From assembly GCA_003550325.1 (NCBI GenBank), contig QKWP01000055.1, forward strand, positions 396,201 to 460,200: a stretch of 64,000 nt of DNA, written 5' to 3'. The notes below the pieces were generated by a model, which was not told where the DNA came from, made no database searches, and saw nothing but the letters and a program-made list of their open reading frames with translations. Position 1 is the first letter of the stretch, and each line of letters opens with the position of its first letter. The position numbers and the translations under genes were made by a program. This document shows, in pieces, positions 9,468 to 19,500 of the stretch. This DNA comes from Gigaspora rosea (Eukaryota > Glomeromycota > Glomeromycetes > Diversisporales > Gigasporaceae).

Positions 9468-11761
9468 CTAAAATTGAAGCAGATTGAGTTTTATTTCCTC
9501 CGTCTCTAAATGTTTTATTAAAAAAGTATACTGTTTGTTGATGATTTTTTTTTCAACTGGAGCACAAGAAAATGCCCGAATTCCTAATTTATTATGATTC
9601 TGAATCATATCTGGAATATGATTATAAAGATGATGTATATATGGTGTAATGTCTGATGGTTTATAAAGTCCTTTAATAAATTCTGATGTATTTGGTGTTC
9701 CTAATGTTGGTGTTAAAAATAACTCCACCCACTCTTTTGCTTTATTCTCAAATATAACTTTAATAGTTTCTATATTATGCAATAATCTATAAAGTTGGTA
9801 GAATTTATCCCAAAGCTGTTGAATAAGTATAGCTCTTTGTTTATTAAAAAGTTTTGTAAGATCAAATTCACAAAGCATTTTGAGCTTTTTATCACCTGTT
9901 AATGATATAAAATTCCATATATGTAAATTATGCTCTTGTCAGAAACAAAAACTAATGCCAATCTGTTTCATTTTCTTACATACAATATTTTTGACCTTAT
10001 TGTTATTGATATCAAATTTAGCTAATACCAAACTCCATAAACAATTAGTAATGCTAAGTAATATATGAAGTTTATCCGGAATCCAATTTTCTAAAGGTAT
10101 CATAAAAAATTATAGTTTTTGAATATGTCCAGGACAAGTGCTATGATTATTAATAATTATTTTCATATTTTTTTTATACCAATGCTTATTATATAATCCA
10201 ATTTCTTTTTTGTTACATTTGCAATAAAGACAAAAATAGATAGCATTAGTAGTATTCAGCCCTAAACATAGAGCAAGGAATTTCCAATCTGATGGAAAGT
10301 AAAATTCAATATTCCACTTATTGCCAAATTCATCATTAATTCCATTTTGAGAAATATTTTGTAAATCATGAATTAAAGGTGTTAAAACTTTTTGTAAAAT
10401 ATAATAATCTTCAATACCAGGATATAAAACTATAGTATAATGTCGTTCAGGTATTTGTTGATTACTAATATCATTAAGAATTGAACATGTTATCATTACA
10501 TGCTTTACATGATGCCCTACATTCCGACATCATCTGAACTATTTGGATTTAATATATTTTCTTCAATATAAAATGGAATCATATATTTCAAGATATCTTT
10601 TATACTTCTATAACTAGCCTTTCCAATTGACTCAGTTATACCATGAATTACTTCTTCATCGTTAATATGAATTTCATCATTATTTGTTTCAAGTATTGTT
10701 GAATTATCTATATTAATATCCATAACATAAAGTGGTATAGCATTTTGCATTATTTCATTAAGATTAAGCTTTTCATTACTAATCATATATTCACGATCCA
10801 ATTCTGAAGAGATTTTTGCTATTGATCGAAAAGCATCTCGTGAAATATAATTATAATCCATTGCACAAACATATGCTTGTCTTTTTATTTTTTCTGATAA
10901 TTCATCTTTTGAATAATCAATTATCCAATCTTGATCATTTACTGACAAAGTAAGTGATTTTATTTGTATTGGATCCTTATGATTTAAATGTGTTGTTTCT
11001 TCATTTATATAGTCATGCACTTTTTCACTAATTTGTTTGATTCGATTTCTTTTTGCAGTATTACCAAGAGTTTCAAGAGGTCGAAGAACATTAGATCTAC
11101 GCGATAATCTCTAGTTTGTTCTACACACTTAAGTTGTAATCCGAATACTATAGTTCTGGATAGTGTTGATGTTCCTTTAGAATTATATGTCTTATACATA
11201 TTAAAAAAATTTTTTTAATAATGATTTAAATATTATTAAAAACGTTTTTAAAAGCTTTTACCTGCGCAAACAAGTTTGCTGCATGAGTCACACTTTGCCA
11301 AGATTCAATTGTTTGGAATCCATCTTTGTCATATTCGATTTTAAAACATGGTTNTTAAATATTATTAAAAACGTTTTTAAAAGCTTTTACCTGCGCAAAC
11401 AAGTTTGCTGCATGAGTCACACTTTGCCAAGATTCAATTGTTTGGAATCCATCTTTGTCATATTCGATTTTAAAACATGGTTTTAATTGCATTTTATCAT
11501 TATGCATATAATTAATAGAGCATGTAATATTTCGTGTTTTATTTTTCTTTGCCCAACTAACCATGACTTTATAATCGTCAGGAATTCTATAACTATTGTT
11601 TTTTTTTTAGTTCTGACAAGAATAGATGGTGGCGGATAGAATCCTTCAGAGATGATAGTATAATAGTAAGTTCCAGTAGATGGATCATTGTATTCAATTT
11701 CGAATTTTTTAGGATAATTATGAATTTCTATTGAATTATATTTCACTTTGCCGTTTGCCAT
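9468..11761 (-). pseudogene. Transposase-like gene of the TIR element, broken
   Basis: Successive minus-strand pieces read as one protein: a start at 11761 (MANGKVKYN), a region ending in a good donor CAG|GTAAAAG near 11390, a 167-aa piece (10517-11020), a 128-aa piece (10110-10496) with a zinc-like motif CLYCKC, and a 136-aa C-terminal piece (9468-9878). The pieces are separated by stops or shifts and at least one intron. The segment WKFLALCLGLNTTNAIYFC resembles what I remember from DDE-type transposon proteins of these fungi, but I cannot name the family. A one-base N at 11354 with duplicated flanks disturbs the model. Confidence 0.6.
11226..11482. other. Assembly join: N with identical 128-bp flanks
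   Basis: 11226-11353 and 11355-11482 are the same 128 bp, separated by a single n at 11354. This is the signature of two overlapping contig ends placed side by side rather than a biological repeat. Confidence 0.85.
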
Positions 11762-12010
11762 TTCAAGTGTAAAGCGAATGTGTAATTAAGATACATAGTA
11801 GTGTGAAAAGCTTCAACAATATATTTAGAATATTTGATTAATAATAAGCTCTATGAAAATGACGTAATATATAAGTAATTAATGGTTAATACATATCAAC
11901 AAACTTACAACAATCAATTCATTATTCAAATATTATAACCAAAAAATTATGTATTATTAATTAATTATATAAAGCTGTTACTAAGTTAATTCAAACAATT
12001 ATTATCTTCT

Positions 12011-12295
12011 GTGACCATATTCTTATATTTAAATTATATGAGTAATTACGGTATAAGTTGTACTGTAAAATCATCAAAATCAACTTTAATATCGATGTCA
12101 AATGACTATATAACCCCGACTAATTGGTTAATACCCTTTAAATTTTGGGGTACTGAAAAAATTAGCCCATATGTTACTTGTATTTTAAAAATTTTAAAAT
12201 CGAAAAAGAAATGGGAGTGTCTGGAGACCCCATTTAACGAAATAAATAGGCTTTTCAACGACAAAAATCATCATTTCAAATTTATCGGAAAATGA
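12011..12295 (+). CDS. Small ORF related to the exon at 60660-60810
   Basis: 94-codon ORF ending LETPFNEINRLFNDKNHHFK and a stop. Its last third and about 50 bp of 3' flank match, in inverted orientation, the minus-strand reading of 13140-13243 and of 60600-60780 (LETSINETNKFFNDKDYRFK). Conserved residues with different codons argue for a real coding origin. It lies near the right end of the TIR transposon, so it may be a captured fragment. Confidence 0.45.
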   Translation: MTIFLYLNYMSNYGISCTVKSSKSTLISMSNDYITPTNWLIPFKFWGTEKISPYVTCILKILKSKKKWECLETPFNEINRLFNDKNHHFKFIGK

Positions 12296-12394
12296 AATAA
12301 AGTTGATACATCGCTCATATGAAAATAAATCTGTAACCAATTTCAATTAAAATTAGATTTCCGCATTTTATCTTTGAAACCCCTCATTACAGTA

Positions 12395-12620
12395 GTAATA
12401 AAATCTTTAAAAGTATACTTTTGAGAAAAGACAATATTATTTAAAATCATTGTTTTATTAGATTTTTCCGAAAAAAATTTTATAACTGTTAGTAGGTAAC
12501 TTCGTACTAATCGTTTCAATTGTTACTTCAATAAAACAATGAATGGAGTTTCTTTAATTTGGTTTTTTTTTTCAAAAAATTCATTTATTTGCTTTTTCAG
12601 TTTGGATTCTGAGTAATCTT
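12395..12620 (-). pseudogene. K2-A, 5' part
   Basis: Continuation of K2 across the transposon. A minus-strand exon near 12540-12620 reads KDYSESKLKKQINEFFEKKN, with the equivalent EKQINEFFENNQIKE at 59280-59375. Homology to K2-D continues upstream through the next 600 bp. Confidence 0.6.
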
Positions 12621-13243
12621 TTGATTGTTGTTCTATTTTACATATATATTATGTGTGCTGTCGAATAAATTAAGAGAAAAGATTAAAGCTACTAAAAGAT
12701 TGCATAATTCATATTAGTGATTATTAAAACTACAATAATCGGTTTTTTTGCGAAACGGGATCTAAATTGTGCACTGGATTCAGTTAGTAATACTGATACA
12801 GCACAGTAATAACGATATTAGTGAAATGATATTAACACCAGACTTTTTTTTTTAGTTTGAGTGAACAAAAGTAAATTAGACTAGTGAGCTATTCCGCAGT
12901 AAATGCTACTATAGATGAAATAAATCGTGTTGCTTTTCATGCGACGCTATAGATCCACGTGCACCATTTATCCCGTGACAAGTATCTGCAATTGAAGTGA
13001 ATTCTTCGAAAGTAATAATCGTGGAAGATGATAGTGAAATCAGATCATAATGAAATTTTAACCTATTTATCTCCGATTTTTTAAATTTTCGGGGCCTTTT
13101 TTTTTAGATTTTTTTTATAGTCATAGTAAGGAGTTTCAGAATAAAATAAAGAAAATGTAAATTTGACAGAAGTAGGTGACATTTCATTTTCAAATGAGCG
13201 ATGTTTTTCATTTTCCGATAATTTTGAAGCGATAATCTTTGTC
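12621..13243. other. Upstream region of K2-A, shared with copy D
   Basis: Matches 59390-59462 plus 60220-60690. It ends in a truncated copy of the small exon seen at 60660-60810 (the FKIIGK end). Homology to D stops at 13243. No complete gene. Confidence 0.65.
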
Positions 13244-13799
13244 ATAAAGCAGACAAAAGAGCACAAGAACATACAGTACATTTGAAATCATATTATATAT
13301 AATTTTTTTTAAAATTATAACTCTAGTATATAAAACAAGAAAATTACTATCAATATACACTATAATGAACTTTCAATGTAAAAATAACTAATTCGTTGTT
13401 GAAAGATCTTGACTATATTTAATCAAATAAACGAAATTTTAAAAACTTATCAGCAAAAATTCAAACGCCAATTACACAACAAAGATTATCTTGTTGCTGC
13501 AAAAAGCTAGTCAAATTGCTGTTCATTATCTAGTATACTTTAGAAATGAGTCAATTTAGAATAATTAAATTATATAATTAAACTCTTTATCCGTTCATAT
13601 TTGATAGATTCTAAACCTAAAATGTTTCTTTGATAAAATTAAAATTAATGGTATATGTATATCAAGAATTTAAGCAAAGCATTTTCGTCTAATCAATCAA
13701 AGACAAATAATTAAGTAATATCGATTGAAGTTGAAGTAGACAATGAACTCTAACGATAAACAAAAATGAAATAATTAGAAAGCACTATAAATTCAATAT
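13244..13799. repeat. Partial spacer S1 joined to K2-A upstream region
   Basis: From about 13250 (CAGACAAAAGAGCACAAGAA) the sequence matches the interior of spacer S1 (5217-5845, 24030-24660, 57365-58030). The junction at 13243-13250 is a tandem-duplication breakpoint between segments A and B. Confidence 0.7.
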
Positions 13800-15140
13800 A
13801 TTAATATATTAATAAATCATCGGATCACCTACATTTTTTTGAAAAGTTTCAATAACAGAAGAGATTAACTTTAATTCTTTCTTGTATAAGTCTGATAATA
13901 CTGCAATAAATTTGGCACACTCAGATTTTCCCATATCTATATATCATTAGGTATTTGACTATCATTATTTTCCATCATATTATTGCTGGATCAAGAGTAT
14001 TCAAATCCTCAAACCCACGTTGAATAGATAGGTATTGTTTTGGATCGTGTTGCCAGCATTCCGAAAAATGAATACAATTGATTTTATACATTAAATATAA
14101 TTTAATATCTGATATAAATAAATAGATATAAATATAACTAATGGACCCACACAACCGATAGAATAGATGAATTTAACCAATAGATAAAAAAGAGATAAAA
14201 AAGAGATAAAAAAGAAACATCATTATCCTCATATATTTTTACATATTCATTTGGTGTTCCGGGTATTTCATTTTCGCGTTTACCATGAATGACAGCATTA
14301 AACAAATCATAACCATAGGGAGATTCGGATTCAAATGGAACAACACCACTTGAAATTTGCAAAAGAAGAATTCCAATACTATATATATCTGAACTTCAAT
14401 TAGGTTTGTAAGTTTCGATACTTTGTAAATATATATTGAATAAATTCATATTTATTTTAAAAATAAATATCAATTTATTCGCTTTATGAATAAGAACGTT
14501 TTCAGAATGCTAAGGCAAATTAAAAATAAGGTTCTATAACAAAAATTGTTTCATAAAGATATATATAAAAAAAAAATATCGAGTACCAGATTCATGTGAA
14601 TTATATTATTTTCATGCAAAAATTTTACAATAATAATAAGTTGTTTTGCAAGACATATTCTTTTTGCCAGTTAATCGTGTTAGCTTTTTGTTCCAAATAT
14701 TGACAAAGGGTTCCATAATCTGCATATTCAAGAATTTCTTTTGGTACTAAAATGACTCTTTTTGTCAGTAATAATAATATATCCAGAATCATTATTCATA
14801 ATTTTTATTTACACACGTTATCTGGCGGTTCCCAAGATTTCTAATATGTTATCGTGCAACTCTAATTCTTTATGCTGCTTCAACTGAAAAATTAAAATGC
14901 TTATTATATCATGACTAAGTATGTTACAAAAAAAAAGTCGCTAATATAAAAAAAAACTTAAATTAGTAATAAAATCTTTAAAAGTACACTTATGAAAAAA
15001 GGGTTTTATTCAAAATCATGGTTATTTTATATTTTTCCGAAAAAATTTTGTAAATATTAGTAGTTAACTCCGTGCTAACCATTTCAATTGTTTTTTCGAT
15101 AAAACAATCAAATGGAATTCTGTGTTCTGTCCAATCAATT
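13800..15140 (-). pseudogene. K2-B': pseudokinase-family gene
   Basis: Same exon order as K2-A. The exon with QISSGVVPFESESPYGYDLF (14138-14362) is open; HMN replaces HRD near 14595. The acceptor before the C-terminal exon reads CGG where copies A and D have CAG (near 14066), so that splice is probably lost. Three codons (MLV) are missing from the LEYAD exon near 14735. Confidence 0.7.
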
Positions 15141-16554
15141 AAATCAACAATCAACAAGAATCGAGAAATAATTAGAGAGGGTTAATAAATAAATAAATAT
15201 ATATATATATAAACTTCGTTTCTTTAAAAAAAAGTCATTTCTTTTTATTAATAAAAAAAACTTCGATTATTTCTTAAAAAAAATACTTCTATTATTTCTT
15301 TAAAAAAAAAACTTCATTTATTTTTCGTGACATCATGATTGTTGTTCTTTGAGCAGATTGAAAATTAAAAAGCGATTCGTGACTGATTTTGGTGGCGAAA
15401 CTAGGTGCGTTGTTCGGGTGAAGGTAAAATGACATTAACCAATTTATATCATACATTTAAACGGTAGAAAAAGCATACTATAGTGAAAAAAAAATCTAAA
15501 TTATGTATTTATGCGTCTTGCAAATAGTATTTTAATAAATTCGAGAGTTATAAAATATACGACACTAAATTAACCAATCGGAAGCAGCAATTTAATTTAA
15601 CCGAATTCTAATCCCAGCGTCAATGGTTTAAAAGTTTTTTATAATGTTTTAAATACCTAAAAAAAAACATAAAAAAACCTGTCTAAACCGTTTATTTTTT
15701 CCATCCGATCCCAATCAAGTGGTACTGAAAACAATACTGCTAGTTTATATTAAAGTCTTGCAAGAATTTTTTTTAATATATCAATTGGTTTTATATTGCA
15801 TGTGTACATACACTCTATGTACAAATAAAAATCGCTTTAATATATTAGATTTCATATTTTATCTTTTAAAATATATATTTACTAAAAAGTTGTAATTAAA
15901 TAATTAGATTAAGACTTTTCATTTATTTATAATATTTAGGACGTCCGGGATTATGTTATCAACGTAATTTAGCTTAATTTATATTTGCTAACATGATATG
16001 CTATAGCATGAAATATATTTGCTAGTATAGATAATTTAGATGATTTGATAATAGAATATTACCAAAATTAAAAAATATATATTAAGATTGTTTTTTAATT
16101 TAAATCTTGAATCTACATTACATACTGCATCATAAAGTTTCATAGAACTAACATGTTTTAAAACTTCATGTTATAAACCACAAAGAATGCCATATATTCT
16201 GTTGACAAGAAATACTAACGGATTTGGCTTAGCATTAATAAAATCGCAATTCAATATAAGAGAAATATTTCAAATACCGCGTGCTAAACTTTTTTGCTCA
16301 AATAAAATAGACATATTTTAAAAGTTCTTGCAAAAAAAATGTTAAAATACATAAAATTTATGAATTAAAAAAGCGCAATTTAATGCAATTAGCAAGCATA
16401 CTTTGGTAACTTTAACAGCATAATTATAGACACCTTAGCAATTATTATTGTTCGCTGTAGAGTTAAAGTATTTAAATAAATAATAAATTTCCATAATATT
16501 ATAAATCAATAGACGAAAATTATTAATATATGCTTACCGGTACTTGAAATATCG
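15141..16554. repeat. Spacer S2, copy B
   Basis: AT-rich and non-coding. It matches 30700-31860 plus 37306-37532, and in part 61340-61566. At 16290-16345 it carries the uninterrupted version of the LINE insertion site seen at 31861 and 37292. Confidence 0.7.
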
Positions 16555-16595
16555 TCACAACCTATCTGAAATTGAAAAGTTGCAGCTAGTTGAAT
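16555..16595 (-). CDS. Array B last exon (14 codons)
   Basis: After the acceptor TTTTTTTAG, phase 1 joins the C-lobe exon and gives DSTSCNFSISDRL and TGA. Array C (37533-37573) encodes the same residues with silent differences, which supports it as coding. Confidence 0.65.
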
Positions 16596-19500
16596 CTAAA
16601 AAAATAAATGGTAAAAATTTAATTGAAAAAAAAGTGCAAATTATAATAAGCAAAATTATTTACCACAATTAATTGGTTCAGAAAGATTTTTAAAGTCAAG
16701 AAGTTTACTAGTAAGTTTATCTTTAGAATAAATCTGCAATTCCGTTGATAATGTTGGAATAATTTCATCTGCAAATTTGAATGCCTTTAAAAGTGCAAAT
16801 TATAATAAGCAAAATTATTTACCACAATTAATTGGTTCAGAAAGATTTTTAAAGTCAAGAAGTTTACTAGTAAGTTTATCTTTAGAATAAATCTGCAATT
16901 CCGTTGATAATGTTGGAATAATTTCATCTGCAGATTTGAATGCTTTTAATATTGATAATTCATCTTTATCTTTTGCGGTACCATAAGCTACTATAGTATA
17001 CCATTTTGAGAATTTTTCATGAATATCAGATGCAGTTGGTCTATTAGAAGGATTAGCATCCAAAAATTGATTAGCTAAATGAATAAAACACTCAGGAGTG
17101 CCTTTAGCAAATTCAGGGCGCAACCCATTGCATATTTGAATAGCCAACATTTCATCATACTCAATATTGTAATGAGGTGGTCTTCCTGCAGACATTTCAG
17201 TCATAATAATGCCAAAACTATAAATATCTGCGGTTATTGTATATGAACGTGCTGTTAATACTTCCGGAGCAACATAAGGTAAAACTCCGTAAATACTATC
17301 TTCTAAATCAGTTTCACCTTTTTTTCTAGATAACCCTAGATCTGTAATGTAAGATATTAGATCTCCATTAATATATTGATTTTGCAATATATTACCACTA
17401 TGAAAATCTCCATGAAAATATTTCGCTTTGTGAACTGCTTTTAAATTTTCTGATATATCAATAAGTTGTTTTAATTTACTTTTCCAATTAAGTTCTCTAA
17501 AATTTGATGATAAGAACTTGTGCAGACTTCCTTTATTTGCGTATTGAAGTACCACCAAGTATTCATTATTGGTCGTATTTTCAGTCAGTCCATACACTTC
17601 AAGATTACATCCCGCTAATCTGAATTCCGTATAACTTTTAAACTTATTAAATAAAATTTAAATAAAATTAAAGTAAAATATACAATGTTAATAATTTATC
17701 TATATTTGGCCATAAACAAATCATCTTAACTTACTTCTCTTAAAAAATTCTTTTGTGAACCAGGTAATGTCTTAAGTGCAACGACACATGATGATGTACG
17801 TGAGTGTGTGTGTTCCGATGTTCCACTTGAAATTATTCTTTTACCATCTAACCATGTTGCTGAAAATACTGTTCCAAATCCCCCTTCACCAATCTTTTGA
17901 ACGTTATCTAATCTATCATAAGGAATCCACTCAATCACATCATTATATGATGCAGCCTTAAGTTGAAATTCTTTAATACAATCATCAACATCCGTAATTC
18001 CACTTGTCCATCCTCGTGTCGTTTTCTGAGGGTCACATGTTTGACACCAAGCATCAGAAGAGTTAAATCGGTTGCAAATTTCACATATTACATTGAAATT
18101 AATTCTTTTAGAACCAAATTCATCAAATACAAAAATATAATCATTTGTTGCAGTGTCATGGGTTAGTCCAAATACTTTATGTTCACTATTCTTTAATTGT
18201 ACACAATCTTCAAACTAATTAAATATGAATTAAAATAAAGCTATATACAGTAAAACACTAGAATAATAAATTAAATATTTAATCTTACTTACTTCACTTA
18301 ACATATCTAATAAGTTTTGTGAACTAAGTGTTTTAAGCTCTACCAGGCATGATGCCGTACGTGACTGTATATATCCATCTTCAAGATTATAACGTGGATA
18401 AAGTATTCCATCTAACCAGGCTGCTAAAAATTTATCGCCAATTTTTTGAACGTTTTCTAATCTATCATAAGGAATCCACTCAATTACATCATTATAATAT
18501 GTAGCCTTAAGTTGAAATTTTTTAATACAATCATCAACATCCGAATTTCCACTTGTCCATCCACGTGTTGTTTTCTGAGGGTCACATGTTTGACACCAGG
18601 CTTCAGATGTGTTAAATCGGTTGCAGTTTGCGCAATTTCCATTCAGTTCTTTTCTTTTAGACCCAAATTCATCAAATACTAGCATATACTCATTTGTTGC
18701 AGTGTCATGGGTTAGTCCATATACTTTATGTTCACTATTCTTTAATTGTACACATTCTTTAAACTTTTAAAATTTAAATATGAATTAAATAATGAAACAT
18801 ACTGTAGAACAGTGCAATAATAAATTAAATATTTTACTTACTTCATCTAACATATCTAATAAATTTTGAGAACCAAGTGTTTTAAGGTTACCGCCCATGA
18901 TGATGTACGTGACTGTATGTATCCATCACTATTATTATACTCTACATAACGTATTCCATCTAGCCAGGTTGCTAAAAATTTGTCGTCAACCTTTTGAACG
19001 TTATCTAATCTATCATAAGGAATCCACTCAACAACAACATTACAAGATGTTGCCTTAAGTTGAAATTCTTTAATACAATCATCGACATCTTTATTTCCAC
19101 TTGTCCATTCTCGCGCTGTTTTCTGAGGGTCACAAGCTCGACACCAAGCTGTAGATGTGTTAAATCGGTTGCATCTTGCGCATTTTCCATTCACTTCAGC
19201 TCTTGTAGCACCAAATTCGTCAAATACTAACATATGCTCATTTGTTGCAATGTTATGGGTTAGTCCATATACTTTATGTTCACTATTTTTCAATTGTACA
19301 CATTCTTTAAACTTATTAAATATAAATATAAATTAAAATAATGTAACAAACAGTATAACAATAATAAATTAAATATTTTATCTTACTTCATCTAACATAT
19401 CTATAAGTTTTGTGAAACAAGTGTTTTAAGCTCTACCGCGTATGATGGCGTACGTGACTGTGTATATCTATATCCATATTCGCTTTCTTTATTATAATTT

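Larger units (their letters stand above)
7024..12384. mobile_element. 5.4-kb TIR DNA transposon inserted in K2-A
   Basis: The K2 sequence is interrupted here. The left end reads AGGGGTTTCAAAG (7024-7036) and the right end is its exact inverse complement CTTTGAAACCCCT (12372-12384), a 13-bp perfect TIR. Uninterrupted K2 sequence at 14950-14975, 30555-30580 and 59175-59195 shows the empty site. An inner motif (GGGCTAATTTTTTCAGT) is also inverted near both ends (7083 and 12150). Inside are a minisatellite, a C2H2 ORF and a broken transposase-like gene. The target duplication is not clear; flanking TTAAATTAG and TTACAGTAG are only similar. The TIR form (TAGGGGT-like) would suit hAT, but the superfamily is not settled. 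Confidence 0.75.
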
